Shown here one piece after another: positions 8,903 to 18,092 of a stretch of DNA of 64,000 nucleotides. Position 1 is the first letter of the stretch. Each line of letters opens with the position of its first letter. Under the pieces are notes generated by a model. That model was given only the letters and a program-made list of their open reading frames with translations, had not been told where the DNA came from and did not search any database. A program made the translations under genes and the position numbers. The stretch comes from Afifellaceae bacterium (GTDB taxonomy: Bacteria > Pseudomonadota > Alphaproteobacteria > Rhizobiales > Afifellaceae). The stretch covers positions 1 to 64,000 of the forward strand of contig JANQKG010000036.1 in the NCBI GenBank assembly GCA_028281235.1, written 5' to 3'.

Positions 8903-9853
8903 ATGGCCGAGACCCGTCACGATCGCCGCAACGACGGTCAGCATCCCGCGTTCTACGCGCTGCTTGCCGCGCTGATCTTTATGTCCGTCGGACCGATCGC
9001 GCTGATGTTCGTCAATTCCTTCAAGCTGGACGTCGACATCATCTCCGGCACCAGCGGACTCCTGTTTCTGCCGACCATCCAGAACTATCAGACCGCTCTT
9101 TGCGACATTCTGTGGTTTGAGCTGGAGCACTTGGATTTCTGCGCACTGAAATTCGGCGGCGCATTTATCAACTCGCTGATCATCACGCTGATCTCAACTG
9201 TGCTGACGTTGGTGATCGGCTGCATGGCGGCCTATGCCCTTGTGCGGTTCAAATTCATGGGCCGGGACACCGCCTCGCTGACAACGCTGATGGTGCGCAT
9301 GGTGCCGCCGGCTGTGCTCCTCGTTCCGGTTTTCGGTCTGTGGAACAACGAATTCTGCATCGGCAAGGAGACGCTGGTCGGCGAGTGGATTCGCGACACG
9401 TTCGGCGGACGTGGCGATGTCTGCCTCGCCGGCACGCATGCCGGCATCATCCTGATCTACGTCGCCATGAACTTGCCCTTCGTGATCTGGATTTTGCAGA
9501 GCTTCATCGTACAGGTGCCGCGTCAGTTGGAGGAGGCGGCGCGCATGGACGGGGCGAGCCCTTATCAGGTGTTCTTCCTGGTCGTGCTGCCGCTCATCAA
9601 GCCGGGCCTTGCGGCCGCGGCGATCTTCACCTTCCGTATCGCCTGGAACGAATATCTGCTGGCCTCCGCGCTTTCCGACCGCAACACCAAGACCGTGCCG
9701 ATCCTGATTGTGAACAACATGTCGGAGTTCAATGTGGAGTGGGGTGTGATCATGGCCACCGGCATGCTACTCGCCATCCCGCCCATCATCTTCACGCTCC
9801 TGGCCTCTCGCCAGATCATCACCGGCATGACTGCGGGGGCGGTCAAAGGCTGA
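8903..9853 (+). CDS. Sugar ABC transporter permease (MalG type) with enlarged loops
   Basis: A 316-residue permease, partner of the preceding one. The EAA loop is EEAARMDGASPYQVFFLVVLP near residues 212-232. It is about 40 residues longer than usual for MalG-type proteins. The extra length is in two segments predicted to face the periplasm: one near residues 65-85 (ALCDILWFELEHLDFCAL) and one near 145-180 (NNEFCIGKETL ... DVCLAGT). Each carries a pair of cysteines, so disulfides are possible. It ends two bases before the Tm-1-like gene. Confidence 0.88.
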   Translation: MAETRHDRRNDGQHPAFYALLAALIFMSVGPIALMFVNSFKLDVDIISGTSGLLFLPTIQNYQTALCDILWFELEHLDFCALKFGGAFINSLIITLISTVLTLVIGCMAAYALVRFKFMGRDTASLTTLMVRMVPPAVLLVPVFGLWNNEFCIGKETLVGEWIRDTFGGRGDVCLAGTHAGIILIYVAMNLPFVIWILQSFIVQVPRQLEEAARMDGASPYQVFFLVVLPLIKPGLAAAAIFTFRIAWNEYLLASALSDRNTKTVPILIVNNMSEFNVEWGVIMATGMLLAIPPIIFTLLASRQIITGMTAGAVKG

Positions 9854-9855
9854 TC

Positions 9856-10989
9856 ATGTCCGCCACGGTTCTTCTGCTGGCAACAATTGAGACCAAGCAC
9901 GAAGAAGCAGCGTTTCTGCAAAGTGCCCTCAAGGCGCACGGCGTTGAGGCGCGCATGGTCGACGTGTCGCTTCATTCCGGCGGCGCGGTCTGGGACGGCC
10001 CCCACAAGGTGCAGGCGATGGACGATGTCGGCGCGCGCGTCGGCGCGACGCTTCATGAAGCGCTGGACGGGTCAATCAGCGCGGTCGTGGGCCTTGGCGG
10101 CGGCACCGGCGGCGAGATCATCCTGCGCGTCATGCAGGCCCTGCCATTCGCCTTCCCGAAAATGCTGATCACGACGCTGCCCTTCGATCCGCGCATCGCG
10201 CTTGCCGACAATTCCATCATCCTGGTGCCGACCCTGGTCGACATTGCCGGGTTGAACGCCACCTTGCGGCAGGTGCTGACGACTTCCGCCGCCATGATCG
10301 CGGGGCTTTGCCGACTGCCCGCCGACCAGCCGCATGTTTCAGAGACGCCGTCCGTCGGCATCACGGCGCTCGGCGCCACGGGCGGCGCGGCCGAAGCGCT
10401 CGTCGCGGGCCTGCGCGCGCTCGGCGAGGAGACGACAGTCTGTCACGCCAACGGCTTCGGCGGCGCGGCCTTTGCGTGCTTCGCCGCATGCGGTGCGTTC
10501 AAGGCCGTCATCGACATGACCTGCCACGAGCTGACGCGATGGATGTTCGCCGGCGCATATGTGCCCATGCCGACGCGCTTCACCGCGGCCGCCCACCTGC
10601 CGCAAGTCGTGCTGCCCGGCGCGCTGAACTTCATCGGCCTCGGCGAGATCGATCTTGTTCCGCAGCACTATCTGCAACGGCCGCACTATCAGCACACCGG
10701 CTTCTTCACGCACATCAAGCTGACGGAAGTGGAGATGCGGCAGGCCACGGAGACACTCGCCGGCTATCTGAACGCCGCTGAGGCCGGCGTGCACGTCATC
10801 ATGCCGATGGGCGGCTTCTCGCACCGCGATGCCCCCGGCGGAGAGATTGAGGACGAAAGGCTGCGGCACGTGTGCCTCGACGTGCTCACCGCCAGCGCCC
10901 GGCACTACACTGTCGAAGCCATCCCCCATCACATCAACGCGCCTCAAACAGCCGAAACGGCGATCGCGGCGCTTAAACCCCATCTGTGA
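9856..10989 (+). CDS. Tm-1-like ATP-binding domain protein (UPF0261)
   Basis: A 377-residue member of UPF0261, the bacterial relatives of the N-terminal domain of the tomato Tm-1 resistance protein. The Rossmann-like N-terminus TVLLLATIETKHEEAAFL, the glycine-rich GLGGGTGGEIILRVM near residue 75, and the C-terminal PMGGFSHRDAPGG are characteristic. The ATG at 9856 is chosen: homology starts there and the upstream permease stops at 9853. Bacterial members are often next to sugar or aldolase genes, but a defined reaction is not established to my knowledge. It overlaps the next gene by four bases. Confidence 0.85.
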   Translation: MSATVLLLATIETKHEEAAFLQSALKAHGVEARMVDVSLHSGGAVWDGPHKVQAMDDVGARVGATLHEALDGSISAVVGLGGGTGGEIILRVMQALPFAFPKMLITTLPFDPRIALADNSIILVPTLVDIAGLNATLRQVLTTSAAMIAGLCRLPADQPHVSETPSVGITALGATGGAAEALVAGLRALGEETTVCHANGFGGAAFACFAACGAFKAVIDMTCHELTRWMFAGAYVPMPTRFTAAAHLPQVVLPGALNFIGLGEIDLVPQHYLQRPHYQHTGFFTHIKLTEVEMRQATETLAGYLNAAEAGVHVIMPMGGFSHRDAPGGEIEDERLRHVCLDVLTASARHYTVEAIPHHINAPQTAETAIAALKPHL

Positions 10990-11675
10990 CGCAGGATCAG
11001 CCCATGCTCGACCCAAACGACATCGAAGCCAAAAAGGATGCTCTGATCTGGTCAGCCAAGCGCTGCTTCGATCTGCGTCTCCAGACCAACGCGGGCGGCA
11101 ATCTGTCCGTAAAACTGTCCGCCGCCGAAGCGATCGTCATCAAGCCGTCGGGCGTGGGCTTCAACGAATGCACGCGCGATAATCTCCAGGTGGTGCATCT
11201 CGACGGCACGATCGAGCCGTCGCCGTTCAAACCCTCAAAGGATCTCGACTTCCACCTTGGCCTCTACCGTGTGCGCCCCGACATCAAGGCCATCGTGCAT
11301 TGCCACAGCCCGTGGGCGACGGGCTACGCCAGCGCCGGCCTGGAGATTCCCTGCCTGACCGTCCAGACCATGGAGAAGATCGGCCGCATGCCGCTGATCC
11401 CGCTGTCGCCGGAAGGTGGTCCCCAGACGGAGGCGGAGATCAGCCCGGTCTTCAAGGACCCGAAAATCGTCGCGGCGGTGTTGGCGAACCACGGAACCAT
11501 CGGTGTCGGATCGACGCTGACCAAGGCGCAATATCTCGTGGAGATCATCGAGGAGACCGCTCACATCGCCTTTGTTCGCGACGCCCTAATGGCGGCGCAC
11601 GGCAAGCGGATCGCCGATATGCCGCGTTACGGCACTGCAGCGGAGGCCAAGGCCGCGTCGGCCTCGGCATCGTAA
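10986..11675 (+). CDS. Class II aldolase/adducin family protein (short form)
   Basis: A 229-residue enzyme of the fuculose-phosphate aldolase/ribulose-5-phosphate epimerase family. GGNLSVKL (about 38-45) is the phosphate loop, HCH near residue 104 supplies zinc ligands, and NHGTIGVG supplies the last histidine. GTG 10986 overlaps the TGA of the Tm-1-like gene (GTGA), suggesting coupling; ATG 11004 is an alternative. It is the last gene of the plus-strand operon. With the 322-residue aldolase across the locus, two different class II enzymes serve one pathway, for example an epimerase or isomerase step and a cleavage step. That division is inferred. Confidence 0.85.
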   Translation: MTQDQPMLDPNDIEAKKDALIWSAKRCFDLRLQTNAGGNLSVKLSAAEAIVIKPSGVGFNECTRDNLQVVHLDGTIEPSPFKPSKDLDFHLGLYRVRPDIKAIVHCHSPWATGYASAGLEIPCLTVQTMEKIGRMPLIPLSPEGGPQTEAEISPVFKDPKIVAAVLANHGTIGVGSTLTKAQYLVEIIEETAHIAFVRDALMAAHGKRIADMPRYGTAAEAKAASASAS

Positions 11676-11690
11676 GTCTAGGGGACAGCT

Positions 11691-12392
11691 CTAGATCAGC
11701 CCCATGCCCTTGAAGCTGGCATGCCCCTCACGCCCGATGATGAGGTGGTCGTGCACGGCAATGCCAAGCGGCTTGCCCACATCGATGATGGTCTTCGTCA
11801 TCTGGATGTCGACGCGCGACGGCGTTGGATCGCCTGACGGATGATTATGGACGAGAATGATCGCGGTGGCGGAAAGCTCCAGCGCCCGCCGCATCACTTC
11901 GCGCGGATAGACCGGCGTGTGATCGACGGTGCCGACCTGCTGAACTTCGTCGGCGATCAGCGTGTTCTTCTTGTCGAGGAAGAGCACACGAAACTGCTCG
12001 CGCTCTTCAAACGCCATGGCGGCGCGGCAATAATCCAGGAGCGCTGGCCATGAGGAGAGTACCGGGCGCTGGCGCACCGCTTCAGCGGCCGTCCGTTCCG
12101 CAAAGGCCTTGATCAGCTTCAATTCGTCGACCACCCGGTCGCCAACCCCGTCCACCTCCTTCAGCCGCTCCCGCGATGCGCCGAGGACTTCGGAGAGATT
12201 GCCGAAGCGCTTCAGGAGCGCCTTGGCGAGCGGTTTGGTGTCGCCGCGCTGGATCGCGCGGTAAAGCGCCATCTCCAGAAGCTCGTAATCGGCAAGCGCG
12301 GTGGCGCCCTTCTGCCGGAAGCGCCCACGCAGCCGCTCGCGATGGCCATGGAAATGGGGAACCCCGCCAGCGTCCCGGAACTCCTCCGGCAT
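11691..12392 (-). CDS. radC: RadC family protein (JAB/MPN+ domain)
   Basis: A 233-residue RadC homologue. The N-terminal part has helix-hairpin-helix character ([24 protein letters not shown]); the C-terminal part is the JAB metalloprotease-like domain with the JAMM motif [14 protein letters not shown] near residue 175. The family name comes from DNA repair, but its biochemical role remains uncertain. ATG 12392 is the nearest start after the map stop, 13 bp away; no clear ribosome site is seen, so translation may be coupled to map. Confidence 0.85.
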   Translation of the reverse strand: MPEEFRDAGGVPHFHGHRERLRGRFRQKGATALADYELLEMALYRAIQRGDTKPLAKALLKRFGNLSEVLGASRERLKEVDGVGDRVVDELKLIKAFAERTAAEAVRQRPVLSSWPALLDYCRAAMAFEEREQFRVLFLDKKNTLIADEVQQVGTVDHTPVYPREVMRRALELSATAIILVHNHPSGDPTPSRVDIQMTKTIIDVGKPLGIAVHDHLIIGREGHASFKGMGLI

Positions 12393-12405
12393 GATGGGCG
12401 TTCGC

Positions 12406-13227
12406 TCAGGCCGCCTTCCAGGGGAGCCAGTGTCGGCCGGAGGGCGAGAGCGTGAACACGTCAACCCCGTCGTCCGTCACACCGATCGTGTGCTCAAACT
12501 GCGCCGACAGTGAGCGGTCGCGCGTCACTGCCGTCCAGCCGTCCGACAAGAGCTTCACATGCGGGCGTCCCAGGTTGATCATCGGCTCCACCGTGAAGAT
12601 CATGCCCGGCTTGATCTCCAGGCCGTCGCCGGGCTGCCCGTAATGCAAAACGTTCGGCGGCTCGTGGAAGGCACGCCCGACGCCGTGTCCGCAGAAATCG
12701 CGCACCACCGAGCAGCGCTGGGATTCAGCGTAGGATTGGATCGCATAGCCGATATCGCCCATCCGCCCGCCGGGCTGGATCGCCTCCACGCCGCGCATGA
12801 GGCAATTATAGGTCACCTCAATCAGTCGTTCGGCGGCGCGCTTCAGCTGCCCAACGCCATACATGCGGCTGGAATCGCCATGCCAGCCGTCAAGCACGAA
12901 CGTCACGTCGACATTGACGATGTCGCCGGCTCTGAGCGGCTTTTCGTTGGGGATGCCGTGGCAGACGACGTGGTTGATCGACGTGCAGCTCGACTTGCGA
13001 TAGCCGCGATAGTTCAGCGTCGCCGGCGCGGCGTTATGCGCCAGCCCGTATTCGAAGATGAAGTCGTCGATGGCCTGGGTGGTCACGCCGGGCTTCACCA
13101 TATCGGCGATCTGGTCGAGGCAGTCCGCCGCCAGCCGTCCGGCTTCACGCATGCCCTCAAAGGCTTCCGGGCCGTAATATGTGATGGCGGTGGCCTGGCG
13201 CCCCGCGCCGGTGACGATTTCCTGCAT
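12406..13227 (-). CDS. map: Type I methionyl aminopeptidase
   Basis: A 273-residue enzyme that removes the initiator methionine from nascent proteins. The metal ligands are visible: [17 protein letters not shown] (two aspartates), [13 protein letters not shown] (histidine), FTVEPMIN (glutamate) and FEHTIGVT (glutamate). [11 protein letters not shown] contains the catalytic histidine. The length fits type I enzymes. It leads a two-gene minus-strand unit with radC, a common alphaproteobacterial pairing, and diverges from the glycosyltransferase gene. Confidence 0.93.
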   Translation of the reverse strand: MQEIVTGAGRQATAITYYGPEAFEGMREAGRLAADCLDQIADMVKPGVTTQAIDDFIFEYGLAHNAAPATLNYRGYRKSSCTSINHVVCHGIPNEKPLRAGDIVNVDVTFVLDGWHGDSSRMYGVGQLKRAAERLIEVTYNCLMRGVEAIQPGGRMGDIGYAIQSYAESQRCSVVRDFCGHGVGRAFHEPPNVLHYGQPGDGLEIKPGMIFTVEPMINLGRPHVKLLSDGWTAVTRDRSLSAQFEHTIGVTDDGVDVFTLSPSGRHWLPWKAA

Positions 13228-13269
13228 TCCGGTTCCGGTTCGATTGGATTCCCATGTTAAGCTAGTGCA

Positions 13270-14772
13270 TTGTTCGATGTGTTTAAATGGGGGTCCTTCC
13301 GAGTGCGGCGTTTTCCGCTTGCTGAGCCCGTCAGTGCTGAGGCGGCAATGGCGGAATACGAGGCGGCCATCACCTCCGCCGCCGAACTAAGCGACGCTCA
13401 CGACGCACTTCGTCTTGTCAACCGGTCTGCCAAGGGCTTCGGCGGTGGCGGTCCGTCAGATGAGCTGCCGCGGCCGCCGTCGCGGCGGTGCCAGAAACTG
13501 CTCGCTGGGATTCTGCTGCGCGCCGGGCAGGCGGAGGCGGGCGGGCGTGTCCTCACCTTCGGCATCAGTCCTGACCGGGTTCCGCAGGCCGACGCTATTA
13601 TCGTGGATCCGGGCTTTGTCGGGCTTAGCGGCCATCACTTCAACGCCAACGTCTTCTACAAAAGGATGATCGAGCGCCACGGGCTCTCGGTTTCCGTGGC
13701 CAGGTCGATCATCCGGACGCCGGTGCTCCAGGGGGACAGCACCGGCAGCGTCGGCGCGTTCTCGCTCACGCCGTACCATACGGGTCTGCGTCCGCCGCCT
13801 TTGACGCAGGACCTGCTCGCAGTCAATGACCTCTTCTTCCACGAGCTCCAGCGCGGACTGCCGGACGAGGGTGTTCGGCTCATCGTCGCGCACTCGCTGA
13901 GACACACCTTCGCGGAGGGGCTTAGCCGCTATCTGCAAAGCGTTTGCGGTCGCGGCCCAGTCTCCGTTTTGCTCGGAATCCTGGAGATTGTGGACCCGTC
14001 CAGCCATCCGGATTCCGCTGCCATCCGTATGATCTACACGCGGGCCTTCGGGCGCCTCCGCTCGATTGCGAATCTGAGATTGATGGTGACCGCGGAGACG
14101 GCCGAGCTGGCGGATTTTGCGCGCGACGTTGCCGGCCCGGAGCCGGAGATCATGGTCCTGCCCTACGCAGCGGGCCTCCTCGACGCGATCGAGGTGCCGC
14201 ATCAAGCACATCGCGCGCCCGGTCTGACGGTGGGATATGTCGGCCAAAGCCGACCGGAGCGCGGCGCGCATCTCATTCCGGAGATTGCCGAAGCAACCCT
14301 TGCCGCGGGCCCGACGGCGCTGGTGTGGCGTGCCCAGATCGCTCTGGGGAAGGACGCCCCGGAGTGCGCCACGGTCTCGCTTCAGCGGCTCGCCCGCCAT
14401 CCACGGTTCGAGCGGTTTGAGGCGCATCTTTCGAGGGAAGCGTATCGTACGCTGCTGTCGTCGATCGACATCATGGTCCTGCCCTACGATGACCGCTACG
14501 AAGTCTCAGGGTCGGGCGTCGCGTTCGAGAGCCTGAGGGCAGGATGCGTGCAGGTTGTTCCCGAGCGCAGCAGCATGGCCGCCCTTGCCAGGGCGAACGG
14601 CGCCGGCTTTGTTACGTTCCCCGACCCGACGCGTGAGCAAGTCACCGCAGCAATTGTGGAGGCAGTTGAACGGTTTGCGGAGCTTTCCCAAAGAAGCCGG
14701 GAGGCGGCGGAGGCAGCCCGCCGCGACCGCTCGCATTATCTTAAGCTGGAGCGGTTTTTCCAGGCGGTGTAG
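13270..14772 (+). CDS. Glycosyltransferase-like protein (GT-B fold, GT4-like C-terminal half)
   Basis: A protein of up to 500 residues. The C-terminal half looks like a GT4 nucleotide-sugar domain: GLTVGYVGQSRPERGAHLIPEI (about 317-338), SREAYRTLLSSIDIMVLPYDDRYEVSGSGVAFESLRAG with the E-x7-E-like region near 420-440, then VTFPDPTREQVTAAI. The N-terminal acceptor half is less familiar and contains a Gly/Pro-rich stretch near 56-70. The start is uncertain: TTG 13270, GTG 13279 or ATG 13348. It is a single gene diverging from map. The acceptor and sugar are not known. Confidence 0.7.
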   Translation: MFDVFKWGSFRVRRFPLAEPVSAEAAMAEYEAAITSAAELSDAHDALRLVNRSAKGFGGGGPSDELPRPPSRRCQKLLAGILLRAGQAEAGGRVLTFGISPDRVPQADAIIVDPGFVGLSGHHFNANVFYKRMIERHGLSVSVARSIIRTPVLQGDSTGSVGAFSLTPYHTGLRPPPLTQDLLAVNDLFFHELQRGLPDEGVRLIVAHSLRHTFAEGLSRYLQSVCGRGPVSVLLGILEIVDPSSHPDSAAIRMIYTRAFGRLRSIANLRLMVTAETAELADFARDVAGPEPEIMVLPYAAGLLDAIEVPHQAHRAPGLTVGYVGQSRPERGAHLIPEIAEATLAAGPTALVWRAQIALGKDAPECATVSLQRLARHPRFERFEAHLSREAYRTLLSSIDIMVLPYDDRYEVSGSGVAFESLRAGCVQVVPERSSMAALARANGAGFVTFPDPTREQVTAAIVEAVERFAELSQRSREAAEAARRDRSHYLKLERFFQAV

Positions 14773-14820
14773 GAGGGGCGAGGAGGGCCGCATCGCGGCT
14801 CAGCGCAGGAGAGATGACCA

Positions 14821-15549
14821 ATGGCAGAGCCGCCCAACGCGGCCGCGCTTATCATCGGTGATGAGATACTCTCCGGCCGCACCAAGGACAAGAATATCGG
14901 CTTCATCGCCGACACGCTGAGCGATATCGGCATCGATCTGGCGGAAGTGCGCATCGTCGGCGACAATGAGGCCGCGATCGTGGAGGCCGTGCAAGCCCTG
15001 TCGCAGGCCTACGATTTTGTGCTGACCAGCGGTGGGATCGGGCCCACCCATGACGATATCACCGCCGATTGTGTGGCCAAGGCGTTCGGTGTGCCGATCG
15101 GGGTTAATCCGGAGGCCGCCGAGATGCTCCTGTCGTTCTGGAAAGGCCGCGGCATTGAGCCGAACGAAAGCCGCATGCGCATGGCCCGTACCCCAGAGGG
15201 TGCCACGCTTATCCCCAATTCCGTATCGATGGCGCCCGGATTCCGCATCGCCAACGTCTTCGTCATGGCCGGCGTGCCCACCATCTTGCAGGCCATGATG
15301 GACGAGGTGGTGAAGATGCTGCCGGCGGCGCGCCCGGTGCTGTCGGAAACGATTGAGACGCACCGCGCCGAGGGCGATGTGGCTGCGCCGGCGCGCGCCG
15401 TCCAGGAGGCGCATCCCAAAGTGCGGATCGGTTCCTATCCCTATCACGACGGCGAGCGCTTCACGACGCGGCTGGTGTTGCGCTCGCGCGACGCAGACGC
15501 GCTTGCCGTCGCCCGCGCGGCGATGGACCAGGCGCTGAAAAGCGCCTAA
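14821..15549 (+). CDS. CinA-type competence/damage-inducible protein A, MoCF domain only
   Basis: A 242-residue protein with the molybdopterin-binding (MoCF-like) domain of CinA. AALIIGDEILSGRTKDKN opens it, and LTSGGIGPTHDDIT near residue 67 is the signature. The C-terminal nicotinamide-nucleotide amidase domain of full CinA is absent, as in the short alphaproteobacterial form. The short form is often linked to ADP-ribose or CoA pyrophosphatase activity, which is not provable here. An AGGAGAG site precedes the ATG. The gpt gene follows 38 bp later. Confidence 0.85.
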   Translation: MAEPPNAAALIIGDEILSGRTKDKNIGFIADTLSDIGIDLAEVRIVGDNEAAIVEAVQALSQAYDFVLTSGGIGPTHDDITADCVAKAFGVPIGVNPEAAEMLLSFWKGRGIEPNESRMRMARTPEGATLIPNSVSMAPGFRIANVFVMAGVPTILQAMMDEVVKMLPAARPVLSETIETHRAEGDVAAPARAVQEAHPKVRIGSYPYHDGERFTTRLVLRSRDADALAVARAAMDQALKSA

Positions 15550-15587
15550 TGGCCCAACCGAGCACAGGCTAGCTGAGGGGAAGAGAC

Positions 15588-16085
15588 GTGACGCAAGACA
15601 AAGCCTTTCCCGTCTCCTGGGATCAGTTTCATCGCGATGCGCGGGCCCTGGTGTGGCGCTTGGCCGATTCCGGGCCTTTCTCCGCCATTGTGTGCATCAC
15701 GCGCGGCGGGCTGGTGCCGGCGGCAATTGTGTCGCGTGAGTTGGAGATCCGGGTGATCGAGACGGTCTGCGTTGCCTCTTACCACGACTACCGCAACCAG
15801 GGCGACATCGCGGTCTTGAAGCCAGTCGCCCCGGAAGTGGTGAAGGCGGCGGGCGAGGGCGGCAAGGGCATCCTCCTCATCGACGATCTGGTCGATACGG
15901 GCCGCACGGCCTCAATCGTCCGCGACATGCTGCCCAAGGCGCATTTCGCCACCGTCTACGCCAAGCCGCAGGGCCGCCCCTTGGTCGACACCTTCATCAC
16001 CGAGGTGTCACAGGACACCTGGATCTATTTCCCCTGGGACATGGGCTACAGCTTCCAGCCACCCATCGTGGGCAACGGCGAGTAA
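15588..16085 (+). CDS. gpt: Xanthine(-guanine) phosphoribosyltransferase
   Basis: A 165-residue purine salvage enzyme that converts xanthine and guanine with PRPP to XMP and GMP. The PRPP-binding loop [13 protein letters not shown] lies near residues 99-111 and ITRGGLVPA near 33-41; the last part, [15 protein letters not shown], is typical of Gpt. The start is GTG 15588, preceded by GGGGAAGAGAC. Length is normal. It probably shares a transcript with the CinA-type gene. Confidence 0.9.
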   Translation: MTQDKAFPVSWDQFHRDARALVWRLADSGPFSAIVCITRGGLVPAAIVSRELEIRVIETVCVASYHDYRNQGDIAVLKPVAPEVVKAAGEGGKGILLIDDLVDTGRTASIVRDMLPKAHFATVYAKPQGRPLVDTFITEVSQDTWIYFPWDMGYSFQPPIVGNGE

Positions 16086-16139
16086 GTCAGAAGCGGCGCC
16101 GGCGACACACGCCGACACCATGAGAGGGTAGGCCCTTCG

Positions 16140-17111
16140 CTACGCGGCGCGTGCCATGCTGCGCGGATGCCCCGCACAGGATCGGGCGATCGCTTCCACG
16201 TGCCGATGATCCGTGCCGCAACAGCCACCGAGCACGCTGATCTGCGGCATACCGGCCAGCATCTCACGATATTGCAGCCCAAGCTCGACCGGATCGCCGT
16301 CGTCAAGCTCCGTGGCGGCGTCGAGCTCAGCATGGCTGCAGCGCGAGGCGTTGGCGCGTAGACCGCGGATGCGTTGCGTCCATGGCTCGCCGGTCGCCAG
16401 CACGTCGGCGAAATGGGTCGGATGCGCGCAATTGATCATGTAATAGGCCGGCGCGCCGCCGGTCTCCGCGTCGACCGCCTGGATGGCCTCCTTCAGCGGC
16501 TGGCCGGTCGGCAGATTGCCGTCGGTTTCCACTGTGAAGGAGATCGCCGAGGGGATGCCCGCAGCCTTCGCCGCGCGCGCGATCCCGATCGCCTCCTCAA
16601 CATAGTTCAACGTGAGTGCAGCGATCATGTCGGCATCAGTGTCGGCGAAGACGCCGATCTGCTCGGAATGGTAGGCCTCCGCATCGGCGGCGCTCATCGC
16701 GTCCGACGGTGTGTACCCGTCGCCGCGCGGCCCGATCTGGCCACTCAGGACCATCGGCGTGTCCGCCGTCGCCATCTGGTCGCGCAGTGCCGCCAAGAGC
16801 GTGATGGACGCGCGGTTCATCCGGTTGAGGGCCGACGGCGCGTAGCCGATCTTCTCCGCCCAGTCGCGGCTGGCACGCCAGGTTGGGCTTTCGAGCACGA
16901 AGCCCATCCGCGCGGCGCCGGCGATGGCGATGTAGCGCTTGTAATAGGCGCGGAGATGCGCGCGGCCGGCTTCGTTCTTCATCAGGTCGACGGCCGCCAG
17001 ATGCGGCAGGTCCATGCCGTCGTGGAAGAGCAGCGTCGTTTCCAGTCCGCCGTCGGTCAGGAACAGCTTGCCGCTGAGCTGCGGCAGCGCATGGCGATAT
17101 CGGGGCATCAT
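16140..17111 (-). CDS. Homocysteine S-methyltransferase family protein
   Basis: A 323-residue zinc-dependent methyltransferase of the MmuM/MetH-N family, using S-methylmethionine, betaine or a similar donor. FLTDGGLETTLLF opens the barrel, AINCAHP-like YMINCAHPTHF carries one zinc cysteine near residue 228, and SVLGGCCGTDHRHVEAI near 297 carries the other two. ATG 17111 is chosen because GAGG lies five bases upstream; the next codon is also ATG. The roughly 90 bases before the start can form two strong hairpins. The methyl donor is not known. Confidence 0.87.
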   Translation of the reverse strand: MMPRYRHALPQLSGKLFLTDGGLETTLLFHDGMDLPHLAAVDLMKNEAGRAHLRAYYKRYIAIAGAARMGFVLESPTWRASRDWAEKIGYAPSALNRMNRASITLLAALRDQMATADTPMVLSGQIGPRGDGYTPSDAMSAADAEAYHSEQIGVFADTDADMIAALTLNYVEEAIGIARAAKAAGIPSAISFTVETDGNLPTGQPLKEAIQAVDAETGGAPAYYMINCAHPTHFADVLATGEPWTQRIRGLRANASRCSHAELDAATELDDGDPVELGLQYREMLAGMPQISVLGGCCGTDHRHVEAIARSCAGHPRSMARAA

Positions 17112-17149
17112 CGTTTCCTCGTTGGTGGACCGCGGGCGCGTGCAATCGC

Positions 17150-17194
17150 GACCGTTCCGGCCGACCGGTCTCTTGCCGCCGAAATGATCGGCGG
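17150..17194 (-). promoter_or_regulatory. Two hairpins in the leader of the homocysteine methyltransferase gene
   Basis: In the minus-strand leader, CCGCCG (17176-17181) pairs with CGGCGG (17189-17194) around a 7-base loop, and GACCG (17150-17154) pairs with CGGTC (17166-17170). They lie 39 to 83 bp before the ATG. I could not match them to SAM-II, SAM-V, SAH or cobalamin riboswitch cores. They may be a leader control element or chance structure in GC-rich DNA. The rest of 17195-17407 holds no gene that I can see. Confidence 0.3.
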
Positions 17195-17407
17195 ATCGTT
17201 GGTTCATTTCAGGTGCGGGGTGCGACGAAACACTTGGGTTGTCGCGGAGCGCGCTATCTGCCGAACTTGCGTTTCATGCGTCTTGCGCCGCGCGCAGGAT
17301 GTGTTTCATGGGCGGGTGATTCAGGTTTCGTCCGCGGCGTCGGGACGAAACAAGTCGAGGGGCTGTCCTTGCTATCCACCGGTCGGCGGCCTACGCAGAC
17401 GAGGCAT

Positions 17408-17493
17408 GCGGGCGTGGCGGAATGGTAGACGCAAGGGACTTAAAATCCCTCGGCCGCAAGGCCATGCGGGTTCGACTCCCGCCGCCCGCACCA
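17408..17493 (+). tRNA. tRNA-Leu (anticodon TAA)
   Basis: An 86-base tRNA gene. The acceptor stem is GCGGGCG (17408-17414) with CGCCCGC (17483-17489), followed by discriminator A and an encoded CCA. The anticodon stem AGGGA/TCCCT holds loop CTTAAAA, so the anticodon is TAA (17441-17443) and reads UUA. The long variable arm (CGGCCGCAAGGCC region) and the GTTCGACTC T-loop fit a class II leucine tRNA. Confidence 0.96.
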
Positions 17494-17660
17494 TCTGCGT
17501 GCCTTTGCAGCCTTAATCGTCGCCTGCCGATTCTCGGCCGTTGCATCGTCATCCTATTGGAACGACAGTCTCGTAGAGCCGCCAACGCCGGTCGTCGCTC
17601 TTTGAAGGCACAATGCGCCGGCCAGTTTTGAAAGCGGCCTTTCACCAGAGGAGACACATC

Positions 17661-18071
17661 ATGCGCACCAGCACTTATCTCACCTTCGACGGGCGCTGCG
17701 AGGAGGCTTTTGAGCACTATGCGAAGGCGCTCGGCGGCAAGATTGAGGTGCTGATGCGCTATGCCGGCACGCCGGGCGAAGACATGGCGCCACCGGACTG
17801 GCGTGACAAAGTCATGCACGCGACGCTTACCTTCGGCGGCAACGTGCTGATGGCTTCCGACGATCCGCCGGAACGCCATCAGCCGATGCAGGGCTTCTCC
17901 GTGTCGCTGCAATGCGAGAGCGTTGCCGAGGCAGAGCGCGCCTGGGATGCGCTCTCTGAAGGCGGCACGGTGCAGATGCCGTTGGAAGAGACGTTCTGGG
18001 CGGCGCGCTTTGGGATCGTCATCGACCGGTTCGGCACGCCCTGGATGATCAATTGCGACAAGCCGGAATAA
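17661..18071 (+). CDS. VOC family protein (PhnB/YjdN-like glyoxalase fold)
   Basis: A 136-residue vicinal-oxygen-chelate fold protein of the PhnB-like group. It opens with STYLTFDGRCEEAFEHYAKALGG and ends FGIVIDRFGTPWMINCDKPE, both typical of this group. Members of unknown substrate are widespread; some have the metal ligands of glyoxalases. ATG 17661 follows GAGGAGACACATC, a good ribosome site, so the longer frame starting at 17613 is not used. It is a single gene after the tRNA. Confidence 0.88.
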   Translation: MRTSTYLTFDGRCEEAFEHYAKALGGKIEVLMRYAGTPGEDMAPPDWRDKVMHATLTFGGNVLMASDDPPERHQPMQGFSVSLQCESVAEAERAWDALSEGGTVQMPLEETFWAARFGIVIDRFGTPWMINCDKPE

Positions 18072-18092
18072 GCGTGCGGGCGCGTATTCCGT

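Noticed and set aside
17112-17200. SAM or SAH riboswitch before the homocysteine methyltransferase gene
   Set aside because: Hairpins exist, but I could not match the conserved cores of known SAM/SAH riboswitch classes.
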